64,000 nt of DNA from Vanessa cardui (Eukaryota; Arthropoda; Insecta; Lepidoptera; Nymphalidae), in NCBI RefSeq assembly GCF_905220365.1, contig NC_061147.1:8184001-8248000 (forward strand), in the 5' to 3' direction. Under the pieces are notes generated by a model. That model worked only from the letters and a program-made list of their open reading frames with translations, was not told the DNA's origin and searched no databases. Positions 10,426 to 20,952 of this stretch are shown piece by piece. The position numbers and the translations under genes are program-made. Positions within the stretch are counted from its first letter, which is position 1. Each line of letters opens with the position of its first letter.

Positions 10426-11693
10426 TTAGGTTGGGGAAAATATCTTTTCGTATGAACTTGTAATAAAATCTCTTTGGCTCAAAATCCATTTGTATCTGGC
10501 TGGTTTTGGTATCATTAAAAAGTTTTAATTTTAAAGAAGGCACTTCCAAATTCAAATTAGGAATTTGTGTGGTTTTCATTTGTTTTTGTTGTTGTTAAAA
10601 TGAGTGAATCTAAAGAAGAAATTCGATACATTTTAAAATTTTACTATAAAAAAGGTAAAAATGCAACTCAAGCCGCGAAAAAAAATTGTGATGTTTATGG
10701 ACCTAATGCAGTATCTGTGTTTAGTTTGGTTTAAGCGTTTTCAAGCCGGAAATTTTGATATCAAAGATGCATCTCGCTCTGGTCGCCCTGTTATGGACAA
10801 AATTGATGCCATTTTTGAAAAAGTGGACCAAGATCGGCATATTAGTAGTTACGATGTAGCTGAAGAACTGGCAATTGACCACAAAACGGTTTTGACTCAT
10901 TTGAATAAAGCTGGGTACACAAAAAAGCTCAATATATGGGTGCCTCATGAACTCACTGAAAGAAACCTAATGAACCGTGTACTCATTTGTGATTCTTTAT
11001 TACGACGTAATGAAACCGAACCATTTTTGAAGAAGCTGATAACTGGTGATGAAAAGTGGATCACATACGACAAGAACGTGCGAAAAAGATCGTGGTCAAA
11101 GGCCGGTCAAGCTTCACAGACTGTGGCAAAACCCGGATTAACTCGTAACAAGGTAATGCTGTGTGTATGGTGGGATTGGAAGGGCATCATTCATTATGAG
11201 CTGTTACCGCCCGGCAGGACCATCGATTCAGAATTGTATTGCGAACAATTGATGAGATTGAAGCAAGAAATTGAGAGAAAGCGGCCAGAATTGATCAACA
11301 GAAGGGGTGTGGTTTTTCACCATGACAACGCTAGACCTCACACATCTTTAGCCACTCAACTAAAATTACGAGAGTTTGGCTGGGAGGTATTAATGCATCC
11401 GCCGTATAGTCCTGACCTTGCACCTTCAGATTTTCATCTGTTTCGGTCTCTGCAGAATTCCTTAGGCAGTGTCAGGTTAACATCACGAGAGGACTGCCAA
11501 AACCACTTGTCGCAGTTTTTCGATCAGAAGCCCCAAAATTTTTACAGCAATGGGATCATGTCACTACCAACAAGATGGCAAAAAGTTATGGAACAAAATG
11601 GCACCTATATACTTTAGTCAAATGTAAATAAACTATAAAAAAAACTTTTTGAATTTTCATATAAAATACGAAGAAACTTTTTCCCCAACCTAT
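10426..11693 (+). mobile_element. mariner element, full length, copy 1
   Basis: 1268 bp between TA dinucleotides at 10424-10425 and 11694-11695. The ends are inverted repeats (AGGTTGGGGAAAA at left, TTTTTCCCCAACCT at right). The element carries a D,D34D transposase frame with a frameshift. The second copy at 45210-46477 has the same total length by coincidence of different indels; this copy has also lost about 11 bases just inside its left end. Confidence 0.92.
10600..11617 (+). pseudogene. mariner transposase, frameshifted
   Basis: The start at 10600 gives MSESKEEIRYILKFYYKKGK, the N-terminal helix-turn-helix region. About 8 bases are missing near 10719 relative to the copy at 46.2 kb, which shifts the frame and gives TAA at 10732. 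The rest is then open to TAG at 11615, through GDEKWITYD, HHDNARPH and SPDLAPSDFH. The second Asp (HHDNARPH) and the third (APSD) are separated by 34 residues, so the D,D34D triad is intact. The longest open frame, from 10661, has an out-of-frame N-terminus and lacks the first DNA-binding helices. No active enzyme is expected. Confidence 0.92.
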
Positions 11694-11695
11694 TA

Positions 11696-12067
11696 TAATT
11701 ATTACTTAATTAAAACATAAGTGTATATTATTTCACGATAAAGTCGTTTTTTAATGGTGATTAAAATTTGTTTAGCAGTTACAGAGTTTATTGAATCCTC
11801 GAAATCTTTGCTCATTATAATATTAGGATAGAAGTATAGATAATGAGTTCTCGAGGTTGGAAATTTGATGCTTATGAAAGATAATGAATTCTTGTATTTA
11901 TAACGTTTGTGGATATTAAGTATTATCTATTGAAACACGTTGTGAGGTTGTTCAAAGTCTAAACTTTTTTTTCTTAATACAGAGTAAACAGACAAATATC
12001 AAGAAATGCAATTAGTTGCTAACAGATGGCATTATTAGTATAAAAAAATAACTAGCCTTTTAACAAA
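11696..12067. other. Spacer, possible Copia 3' flank
   Basis: AT-rich. It lies immediately 3' of the Copia ORF end on the minus strand and might hold degraded LTR sequence, but no clear LTR boundary was found. Confidence 0.3.
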
Positions 12068-12790
12068 TTAGTTATGTTTGACACTACTCAAGCCTTTTGT
12101 CAGCAGGTCTGCAGGTATTTCAGATGTTTACAGATAAACTATCTTTACATGTTTGTTAGCGACTGCTTCTCTAACAAAATGGTGACGCACATCAATGTGC
12201 TTAGTTCTTTTATAGAACAATGGATTTTCTGTCAACCTCTGAGCTCCCTGATTATCATTTATTTTATTTATTTATAAACACTTTATTGCACACAAAAGAC
12301 AAAAGATACAGTGTACATAACATTACAAGAAACATATAACAAAAAGAGAAGCGTGCAAAGGCGGTCTTATATATATCATTGTACAAGACTATCGTATAAT
12401 TACAAAAAACTACAATCTCATTTAACAAGTTTTTTAAATATAGCCTCTTTACAAGCCATGTACAAGCCAAGCCATTACATTGCCATATATTCGGCTTATG
12501 TACTGGATAAAGCTGTAGTTTGCTGTTTCTTACATTCATATGAGATAACTGATTCTGAAAGCTAAGCTAAGCTTTACTTTAGTAAATACCTGTATAAGAT
12601 TTCCTATCTAAGGTATTTGAGGCCCAGTCTGCATCAACGAAACCCTCTAGGTTACAATCATCTTTAGTAAACATAAACCCATAAGATTTAGTTTTGCTAA
12701 TATATCTTAAAATTCGTTTTGCATGGTTCCAATGTATGAATGAATAACAATTATTGAATTGGCTCAAATAACTTACGCTATAGGACATAT
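12068..12790 (-). pseudogene. Ty1/Copia RNase H domain remnant, interrupted
   Basis: Minus-strand translation gives in order SYSVSYLSQFNNC, then FVDADWASNTLDRKSYTG, then KKQQTTALSS, AEYMA, ACKEAI and LYND. After an insertion it continues NQGAQRLTENPLFYKRTKHI, DVRHHFVREAV, ADLLTKGL and a stop at 12068. These are the hallmark blocks of the Copia RNase H and C-terminus. There are in-frame stops, a duplication of about 20 bases after AEYMA, and a LINE fragment at 12260-12373. RT, integrase, gag and LTRs are not seen. Confidence 0.85.
12260..12373 (-). mobile_element. CR1/Zenon-type LINE 3' end inserted in Copia
   Basis: Flanked by a 7-bp duplication TATCATT (12253-12259 and 12374-12380). On the minus strand it reads AAGACCGCCTTTGCACGC and ends GTGTGCAATAAAGTG plus an A-rich tail. 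Removing it restores the Copia frame LYND-NQGA, so it is a clean 5'-truncated LINE insertion. Confidence 0.85.
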
Positions 12791-12924
12791 TTTTGGATGT
12801 ACAAAGTATTGAACCGGATGACTGTACTTCGATGATGACTATAGGCTATGATGTACTATGTAAGACGGACATGTAAAAGTATTTCCTCCTCTTTCTATCT
12901 GCACTTACCTGTTCTCGTCTTAAG

Positions 12925-13245
12925 CTTCAACACCAAAGGTTGTGAGAGATCCAGTGGCGGCGCAAGATCGAATCTCAATGAGGGTAAGACACAGTTTGCG
13001 AGGCTATTGTTTTTTTCAGTATCCTGATCCCAATGTTATGTTATACTTTATCAAATTTCGGGCGCGAGACCCTATGCACCGCGAGGCACACACTGCCTAC
13101 GCCTTACGCCGCCACTGGAGAGAGCCACAAGCGATAAGACCGCCTTTGCGCACTTGTTGTTTTTTTTGTTTCTTTAATAATTATCGTGTTATGTGTTGTG
13201 CAATAAAGTACTTTATATTTAAAAAAAAGTTAAAATTAAAATGTT
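12925..13245 (+). mobile_element. CR1/Zenon-type LINE 3' end, split by a MITE
   Basis: ACACCAAAGGTTGTGAGAGATC before the MITE and AGCGATAAGACCGCCTTTGC after it join into the 3' UTR seen in reverse at 12260. The end is GTGCAATAAAGTACTTT with an A-rich run. It is 5'-truncated, with no RT coding left. Confidence 0.75.
12952..13117. mobile_element. hAT-like MITE, 166 bp
   Basis: Terminal inverted repeats CAGTGGCGGCG and CGCCGCCACTG. Flanking 8-bp target duplications are GAGAGATC (12944-12951) and GAGAGAGC (13118-13125), with one mismatch. CA..TG ends with 8-bp duplications are the hAT pattern. The longest ORF crosses the element but is a chance frame; there is no transposase. Confidence 0.8.
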
Positions 13246-13814
13246 ATTTTCTTTTAATAAATTGATATGGGCTTATGTTAACCTCCTTAATGCAACTTCA
13301 ACTTTAAGTCTGCATAAGGGTCATCTGATCGCTATTTAAGCGATAAAACTTCGTACATACTTCGGTGACATAATCTGTATATATATGCCTGGCGTACTCA
13401 GTAAACCAGACAAGCTAGACCTACTAAGTAATACATACATACACTTATTTAGAAACACATTTGATTTCAAGCTAAATTTCCATTTAAAATTGACCTCTAA
13501 ATAGAACGAGTGCATAACAATTAGGGTTCAAATTAAAGTGGTCATGGTTGTACGGGGAAAAATGCCATTCCAACTCAAATTCTCAGATATTAAGCACATA
13601 TTTCCCCCGACATACTGGCTCTGAGCCAAGTCCTCGTGTCTACGGAACTCTGTATCATTGATCAATAGCTTTCATTATATTAAGGTTAACATCCTCGGAA
13701 ACCTCGTACGTTGCGTATTTATGATACTGTTATTTACTTTTTAATTACTTTTATTGCTTTAACTTGTAAGTTTCATCAACTGTTGTTATTTTCAATTTAT
13801 AGGGAACTCTATAA
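13246..13814. other. Spacer, nothing recognised
   Basis: AT-rich; no family match found. Confidence 0.4.
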
Positions 13815-14290
13815 TCACTACATAGAATTAAACAAAGTTGCTTTCTCTGTCCCTATATCCCTATGTATGCTTATATCTTTAAAACCATGCAACGGATTTT
13901 GATGCGTTTTTTTTAATAGATAGAGTCATTCAAGAAGAAGGTTTTCGATGACCTCCGTGGTCGAGTGGTGTATACTCCGGTTTTCATGGGTACGCCACTC
14001 CGAGGTCCTGTGTTCGATTCCCGGCTGAGTCGATATAGATTATCATTAGTTTTCTATGTTGTCTTGGGTCTGGGTGTTTGTGGTACCGTCGTTACTTCTG
14101 ATTTTCCATAACACAAGTGCTTTAGCTACTTACATTGGGATCAGAGTAATGTATGTGATGTTGTCTCATATTTATTTATTTATTATATACAATACATGGA
14201 CAATTTAGTAAAGAAACGCTGATAATTTTCAGAAGTTTCCACTGTGATATCATGTCATAGCACCCGTGCGAAGACGGGGAGGGTCGCTAG
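13815..14290 (+). mobile_element. Helitron-like element split by a SINE
   Basis: Starts TCACTACATAGAATTAAAC and ends GGGTCGCTAG before T. The left part runs to AAGAAGAAGGTTTT and the right part resumes at ATACATGGACAATTTAG. The 235 bp between them are SINE-B. Compare the uninterrupted copy at 297-570. Confidence 0.8.
13949..14186 (+). mobile_element. SINE-B inside Helitron-like element
   Basis: Full-length copy with A box GTGGTCGAGTGGTG and B box TGTTCGATTCCCGG. The body ends GTGATGTTGTCTCATATTTA plus a TTTA-rich tail. It was inserted after the Helitron-like element was already in place. Confidence 0.85.
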
Positions 14291-15089
14291 TATGTAAATA
14301 AAAATTGAAAATAGTTACTTTACAATTCTGATCGCATGACAAGGAATACTGAAGTATTACTAACTACCGAAGTTTTTTTTTTTATTTAAAAATACTAGTA
14401 GGTCCGCAACTTCTCTTGCATTTTGGGGGTTAGTCGAAAAAGCAACCTATATCTTTTCTTGTGTTTGCACCTAACTTAAAACCGAAGAGCATTAAATCGA
14501 CAAAGAAAAAGAGTTCCTTCTGTATTTATAATATCATAACATATAGGTCGAAGTGGTGTTTTAATGATTATTCTTTTGCCTTCAACTTTATCTAGTGCCA
14601 AAATGACGTAACGTACTTTATAAGTGCATTGTATAATGCTGACAAAGGGCCTTCTCTGTTATATTATGATGAAGTTCCGAATACATTTACCAAAAAGCAT
14701 TACATGTCGTAATATATTTACGTTAAAATGAATTGCTAAGTTTCATCGAAATCTGTTCAATTGTTAAAATACCCACACAAACATAATTTCGTACTTAAAT
14801 ATTAATAAAGCATGATCATAAAAAATCAAAGCTTGTGATGAAATTTCGGTCAGATGAACGCTTTTAGTAAAAAAGTGTGACGTCATATATTTAGGTTACT
14901 TTTTTTATTTCGAATAACATAATACCCAGGGGATAGTAAAAGTAGAATTCTACATCAAAGCATGAGCGAATGATACCGCGGTTAAAATTCATCAACACAT
15001 CCATCTAGGAGCCTCCATCGTTAAAACGAGGCAATTTATTTTCAAGTAAATTAAATTTATCAAAGGGAAATATAATAAAGAGCTTTCTC
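14291..15089. other. Spacer
   Basis: AT-rich. Around 14640-14820, TTTCATCGAAATCTGTTCAA followed by a run towards AATATTAATAAAG suggests a decayed member of the second Helitron-like family, not strong enough to call. Confidence 0.3.
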
Positions 15090-15235
15090 GGTTTCACGCG
15101 TCGCGTTCCCAAGGCTATGAAAACAGGGTTCAAGGTACAGGTCGTTGCCCTTAACCAATGGGAGCGCTGGAATACGTCGCAATAAGACCATCGGCCAATC
15201 ACAGCGCTTGGCTAGCTTTTTATGTATAATCTGGA
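15090..15235. promoter_or_regulatory. Possible promoter-like block with two CCAAT motifs
   Basis: A local GC rise contains AACCAATGGGAGCGC and GGCCAATCACAGCGC about 40 bases apart, then TTTTTATGTATAATC. CCAAT pairs are typical of promoters, but no exon is recognisable beside them and a repeat origin cannot be excluded. Confidence 0.25.
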
Positions 15236-15289
15236 CTGAATTAAGGTGAGACCAGACTGTATGTAATTTCTCTACGCAATTCGTAAGTT

Positions 15290-15690
15290 TTTTTTATGTC
15301 TAAGAAGTAGGTGAACTAGATATACCACTCGATGGTAAGTGGTTACCACTACACTGCCACCACCAATATGACGACCTCCGTGATTAAGTAGTGCGTACAT
15401 CGGTTTTCATGGGGTCGGCCGAGTTGATGTATTTCTGTTGTATTGGGTCTGGGTGTTTGTGGTACCGTCGTTACTTCTGATTTTCCATAACACAAGTGTT
15501 TTAGCTACTTACATTGAAATCTGAGTAATGTATGTGATGTTGTCCAATATTTATTTATTATTATATTAATATTGGGAGTTAAGATTATATATCCTTTGTG
15601 CCTGAAGCTGCACTGACTAACTCATTCTTAAAACCGGAACACAACATAACTAAGCATTAATGTCTGGCGGTTCAATATACGATGGTGTAC
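15290..15690 (+). mobile_element. SINE-A, deleted and split by SINE-B
   Basis: Left part ACTCGATGGTAAGTGGTTAC to CACCACCAATAT; right part AATATTGGGAGTTAAGAT to AACCGGAACACAACATAAC. AATAT is repeated at the two junctions as a short target duplication. Confidence 0.75.
15373..15572 (+). mobile_element. SINE-B inserted in SINE-A, B box deleted
   Basis: Head GACCTCCGTGATTAAGTAG is followed after TTTTCATGGGG directly by TCGGCCGAGTTGATG, so the B box is gone. The rest of the body is normal. Confidence 0.8.
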
Positions 15691-16204
15691 CAAGTAACAA
15701 AAAAAAGTCAATTTAATAAAAAAAACTACACGTAAATTCCAATGCATATTCCTTAATATACCCATATTGAAAGTAGTCGACGAAATAACAGCGTACAATA
15801 TTTGTAACGAACCTTTATGGAAATTAAACAACGTCTAATGGAAATTGGACAATTTCCCGCACTGGGCTTTGTGCTCTGGACAGGTATAACCCATTCATCA
15901 GAAATTCTGTCGCTGATTGGTTAGTTAGCCAGTTAAATAGAATACAAAGGGTACACCATCTTATTCCCCAATGCCGCTTGTTGTAGGCTTCATTTATTTT
16001 ATTACTTAACTGTATCATCACACATAACACCAGTCTAAGTAATCAACAACATATCTGATGTTGAATAATACAGAAAAAACAGTTGTATAGACAAAAAAAT
16101 AAGGAAATCAGCGGTCTTCCCCAGGATTCCCAGCATCATGTACATTATGATTTCAAAATAAGGAATTAAAATTGATTTAAATTCTTCATTTTATCTATAG
16201 ACAA
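15691..16204. other. Spacer, nothing recognised
   Basis: AT-rich; the small ORFs look fortuitous. Confidence 0.35.
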
Positions 16205-16373
16205 CTTAGAATCGTTGAAAAAGAGTAACTACTGAGTTTCTTGTTGGTTATTATCAGTAGAATCTACTTTCCCAACCGTTAGTAGCTTCACTTGATGAAG
16301 TTGTTAAATGGCGATTCAAAAGTGCTTGTAAGAGCCAACTCGAATAAGGAATATTTTGATTTTGATTTCAAGC
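16205..16373 (+). mobile_element. Jockey-type LINE 3' UTR, 5'-truncated
   Basis: AAAGAGTAACTACTGAGTTT, AGTAGCTTCACTTGATGAAG, GGCGATTCAAAAGTGCTTG and the ATTTTGATTTTGATTT tail match the UTR of the LINE at 57.9 kb. Confidence 0.75.
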
Positions 16374-16639
16374 GTTTTCACCTTCACAGCTTTGTGTATT
16401 CTTAGCCTTAAAGGCGCATTTTCTATCTCTTTCTTTACGATCCATCACGGATACATAGGTTATATTACATATCCTACTCTCTCGTTCTACGTCGAGGGTT
16501 ATGGATCGCTCCAAGCCATTGTACGCCTATGGGCTCACAAAAGCGAACTTTCAAAGGACAAGACCACTGTGAAGAATTTTCCTATTATTACATGAATTTT
16601 TGATGCTTAGTAGCAATATTAAATGATATATATGGGGTT

Positions 16640-16683
16640 TCCTTGGTTGGGGTTCTCTTTTTACAGAGAGCCCCAACCAAGGA
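16640..16683. repeat. Hairpin, 18-bp arms
   Basis: TCCTTGGTTGGGGTTCTC and GAGAGCCCCAACCAAGGA pair with one mismatch around an 8-base loop. Weaker pairing (TATATGGGG with CCTATATA) extends the stem outward. Confidence 0.85.
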
Positions 16684-16699
16684 ATAGCCTATATAGCGA

Positions 16700-17575
16700 T
16701 CATAGGGCAAAACAGTATAATAAATCTGTAGGCAGAAATGTTACATTCTTCAATGAATTATGGTGACAATGGTATTTGTTAATTTCCATGAAGAGTTATT
16801 GAATGTTTGAATGCTGTATATAAAGCCTTTTAGTAAGTCCACACGACACAAACTTGGTCCGGACTTCTATTGAATTTTGTCTGTGCAACTTAGCATCAAC
16901 AAAAATCGGTGTTTTGGAAAAATCTGAGCTTTGCATGAAAAAGTCGGGCCTTTTCATGAAAATTGTGAGTCGGTATATATGTCTGTCCCAAATCCCTATC
17001 GTGTGGCCCTACCATTATCACGAGATTCTAAATTCAAAACCCAAATCGAGTCGATTTGTCATTGGGTTTTTCCATCTAAAATTTTTCAGTGCGTAATCTA
17101 CATTACCCGGAAAACTAGTAATTATTTTAAGTTTAATTACAATTGACAATCATTCGACGGTTTACAATCACATATATAAATAAGATAAAATCCATCAGTA
17201 TTTACGAATACATTGTGAAATATAAACATAGATTGATTGATTGATATAACGTTTATATTTCACAATAGTCTAGATAAACTATTTCTATTCTGATGGTCGT
17301 AACTGCCACAAGATTACATTTCACTATTCAGATCAATAAGTATAAGCACTAGCGAAATATAAAACAACATTATAAGCCTAGAATTAGGATTTAGATAACG
17401 TTCTAGACAAGGAAGCCATATTAAGTACGAAATTAGCAGTTTTAGCGAAACCCACGTTATTCGGGCAGCGATCGATTTAGTTAATTATTTAGGCTAGGTT
17501 ACCGGTTATTGTGTGAAGTTTGGCTTCAGTTTTAAGTACTATAATATGCCAATTGGTTTCTCTGATTTTACAATT
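16700..17575. other. Spacer, nothing recognised
   Basis: AT-rich with short overlapping ORFs lacking motifs. Confidence 0.35.
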
Positions 17576-18112
17576 AAATAAATATTGGATAACATCACAT
17601 ACATTACTCTGATCCCAATGTAAGTAGCTAAAGTGTTATGGAAAATCAGAAGTAACGACGGTACCACAAACACCCAAACCCAAGGCAACATAGAAACCGA
17701 ACCCGGGAAATCGGAGTGGCGTATAGTAAGACACAACTTAGATGTCGCATCGGCAAAATTCGTAAAATCGATCACATCCGAATTGATTACGCTATCCCAA
17801 ATTATCAATATTTATTTCTCATGCGAATATGATCTTTGCACAAACGTAATAACTTGTAATATAATATGACCTAATATATTCGTCAATTTGACGCGTCGAT
17901 TTACATGCACTTGCTTTCTTTGACGCGTGAATCTATAGCGACGAATAGCTTCGAATGGCGCGATAGGGAGCTATTTCTATTGGTTGTGTAAATCGGCAGT
18001 AATCGGTTTTATTTTCATTCCATTGCATTTTCCGATGCTACGTCTAATTTGTGTCGTACTATACCCATGAAAACTGGTGTACACACCGCTCGACCACGGA
18101 GGTCGTCAAATG
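17576..18112 (-). mobile_element. SINE-B split by a MITE, minus strand
   Basis: SINE body at 17576-17723 ends at GAGTGGCGTA. The rest of the head, TACCCATGAAAAC to GACCACGGAGGTCGTC, resumes at 18062. Between CAACATAGAAA and CCGAACCCGGG about 35 bases of the body are deleted. Confidence 0.85.
17724..18061. mobile_element. TA-flanked MITE, 338 bp, about 36-bp terminal repeats
   Basis: Left end TAGTAAGACACAACTTAGAT and the reverse complement of the right end TAGTACGACACAAATTAGAC continue as matching inverted repeats (GTCGCATCGGCAAAAT / GTAGCATCGGAAAATG). Direct TA copies flank it at 17722-17723 and 18062-18063. The interior has no transposase ORF. The TA duplication points to a Tc1/mariner-type mobiliser. 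It does not share ends with the mariner copies here. Confidence 0.85.
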
Positions 18113-18261
18113 TCATTACCAAAAAAAGTCCAAGATATTCTTATTTTTTATTGACTATAATGTTATAATAATCATGAAAAAATATACCGTTAGAATGGTT
18201 GTTAATGCTGGATTTATATATTAAATTGTAAATATTTTATTGTAAATGCTTTTTCACTGCT

Positions 18262-18515
18262 GTCACCGTGTAACGGTTCCAAGACGTGAATCCTTAACAA
18301 TGATTCTAAGATCAAAGCCAGGGCAAGCTGATTTCATATTCATCTCGTGTTCGAGAGTGAAGGAAAACATCGTGAGGAAATCAACGTGTGATGGGAATCT
18401 AAGTATACTAACCAACTCGCATTGAGGCAACGAGGTAGAGTAAGCTCTAAATCTTCTTCTAAAGAAGGAGGGGAGGCCTTTGCCCAGCCACGGAGCAATA
18501 GCGAGATGATGTTCT
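18262..18515 (+). mobile_element. SINE-C, diverged subfamily
   Basis: TTCATCTCGTGTTCGAGAG, GGAAAACATCGTGAGGAAAT and GGGGAGGCCTTTGCCCAGC place it in the family. The head is degraded and several blocks differ from the main group. Confidence 0.65.
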
Positions 18516-19449
18516 TCATTACTGTAATGACGATTTAAACTCTCATTAACGTATTTTTTCATTGAAAATTTTGAAGAATATTTGTTCGTGTAGACTAAGT
18601 TGGGTTTTATTGGATTTTAAACCTTAATACTTAATATTTCAATGAGAGAGAATTCAGTATTATTTACCACTGTAATAGTTTCGGCCGTGGCTTAACCCCT
18701 TTCTTAGGTTAGGGAATGTGGCGAGGTCTCAGGTAGAATTTCCCAGGATAAAAAGTAATATATTCGTACATTATACTTATACTCTAAATACGTACCTATG
18801 TATCAAATTTCAATCAAATCCGTTTAATCTTTCTGACGTGATCCAAGTTTTCGTATTTATAATATTTGTAACATTTTGTGTTTCGTTTCATTACAAACTG
18901 CCTTTTAGAAGAAAAGAATGACAACCTTTAATCCGCACTCAATTTCCATTCATACGAAAACAGTGCTTTAAGACCTATTGTTCTTCGGTTATTCCAACTC
19001 TTTCATATAACTGGACTATCCCGTATCGTCGCCCCACATTCAGCTCTGCTTCAACAGGATAATGCATTGTATGAATCAATTGTTAGAAATACGAAAAGTA
19101 TGTCAATATATATGAATATATATAGTTACCGCTCCACGCGGCTGCAGCCACATTCGACGTGCTCATTGTATGTATTTCCATGACCCGTAACGTGATGTTA
19201 AAGCCTTCTTCAAGAATTAGGCTGTTATTTAATCATACTTTCATCATTACTTTTTTAAAAAAAGAATGCTGATTCCTCAAAAACCCTCACGATCCTATAT
19301 ATACTTTCAGTTTGATCAAATTTGAATTTGGAAAAATTACCAATTCAAAGGATGAAAAAAACGTCATAATATATTTAGAGGCTCCAATTCTATTTGTAAT
19401 TTTTGTTGGAAATTGATTGCGTTTTAATAACATTGTTAATTATTAATTT
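18516..19449. other. Spacer, nothing recognised
   Basis: AT-rich; a slightly GC-richer part near 19010-19200 has no identifiable coding or repeat match. Confidence 0.35.
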
Positions 19450-19641
19450 AAAACAGTTGAAAGTAACTCTGTCTGTCTCTTTATCTGTTGATCTTTCACG
19501 ACCAAACCGCAAAACCGAATTTGATGAAATCTGGTATGTAACAAACTTGAATTAAAACAAAGCACATTGGCTAAATTTTGCCTGACAAATGATAACCAAC
19601 AGCCTCAAACGCGAGCGAATCCGCGGGCGACTACTAATAGT
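19450..19641 (+). mobile_element. Second Helitron-like family, degraded copy
   Basis: GAAAGTAACTCTGTCTGTCT, AATTTGATGAAATCTGGTAT and the 3' GCGAATCCGCGGGCGAC stretch match the pattern of copies at 57.0 and 61.0 kb. The CTAG terminus is mutated (ACTACTAATAG). Confidence 0.5.
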
Positions 19642-19983
19642 TCATATACGATACGATAATTCATATATTTGACAGTATGGTCTTTTGTCTTTGTTTGGGT
19701 GCTAAGCAGAATTGATAAGGGTTGCGTGAAACAATACGCTGGATGTTAGGACCTTTTGTTTTGTTGCGTCAAATCTGGCTTTTGTATTCGTTTCCATTTT
19801 TGCGCATAATTGACAAAGGTCAAGGTTTTCAACGTAATCATTTTATACTAATCTACTTATCACTGGACAAAATTTATATCGAAAACGTATAATAATTATT
19901 AGCTTTTCCAAAATCTTGATTTATTTATTTCTATATAAGATTTTAAATTAACGTGGTTCTTTTTATAATTAAAGAAATTCATT

Positions 19984-20125
19984 TCGGGATATTTACCATG
20001 TTTTTTATTTTTGTTCGGTGGAGCTCGATATTTCGACATTATCTACGAATGTCTTGTTCACGAGACTGAAGTTTGCGGGTAGATGTTGAGAATGTTAGAA
20101 GTGTCCATATCGGACTACCTCCTTT
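19984..20125. mobile_element. Repeat with Penelope-like terminal sequence
   Basis: CGGGATATTTACCATGTTTT, CTCGATATTTCGACATTATC and TACGAATGTCTTGTTCACGA are shared with 54192-54275. On the minus strand GACATT and AATGTC flank a short loop and are followed by GAAATATCGAG. That resembles the tail of Penelope-like elements as I remember them; the assignment is tentative. Confidence 0.4.
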
Positions 20126-20744
20126 AATAATAATTATTTATTTGTGTAAGTTTGACCTTCTGTTCTTATAGTTTCTAAACGAATACATAGAAATTGAATC
20201 CTCTTTCAATCCTCGATTTATTTTAATATAACAAATAAACAAATCTTTCTTTAAGTAAGAAAAATATTGTTGAATATTTCAGATGGGACGACAGCAATAA
20301 TAAATTGCCAACGGAACATACTTTTATCCGAAAATGTTTTCCAAAAGATACCCAGTACTTTAAGAGATAAATAAAAACATTACGCTAGTTCACACGAGCT
20401 AAGATGTTACGTTTGCTTTGCCAATACAATAACTCACAATTTAAACTGAACTTAGGAGTAAAATTTATCATATTTTGGCGTAGAAAAGCTGCTGAGTGGA
20501 CGGCTCTAACCCGGGCAGACCTGTACAAATCGCTGCATTTGTGGTTTATAATTTAAATGGACAGATATTCAATTCAAATTTAAAGTCGATAAAAACATTT
20601 ATTTTCACATTCTCATTCCGTTTTCGAAATTTAATTCACCCAAAATTTTTATACATTTAAGGAATTAAATTTACAATATCAATAATTGTTGAGTAGTTGT
20701 TCAAACTTAAAATACAAGACACGTTTATCTTGTAAGTTACCGAT

Positions 20745-20920
20745 ATCCACGGAATAAAACCGTAAACCTGAGCTCAAACATAAATCTCTGCAACAAAGCC
20801 TGAATGAAACGCAGCGAGCACACAAAGCTACCTTTGAGAGCTTCATTTCAAATGATCTGAGTTTTACAAAACTTATGACACCTTTCTCTTTAAACCGTGA
20901 ATACTTGTTTCGTCAAACGT
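20745..20920. repeat. Dispersed repeat E, copy 1
   Basis: TGAATGAAACGCAGCGAGC, a CTACCTTTGAG block and CTGAGTTTTAC followed by TTATGAC recur in the same order at 24835-25050. Family not recognised. Confidence 0.6.
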
Positions 20921-20952
20921 ATGTTGAGACATTACTGTTATTTTATTATTTG

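Noticed and set aside
10661..11617. 318-codon open frame as an intact transposase gene
   Set aside because: Its first 20 or so codons are out of frame with the true N-terminus; comparison with the second mariner shows an 8-base deletion.
12942..13265. 107-codon ORF as a gene
   Set aside because: It runs across a hAT-like MITE and a LINE 3' UTR, both non-coding.
13949..14035. Functional tRNA gene in SINE-B
   Set aside because: Same reason: the tRNA-like head is attached to a repeated body present in more than ten copies.
18262..18562. 99-codon minus-strand ORF as a gene
   Set aside because: It coincides with a diverged SINE-C copy.
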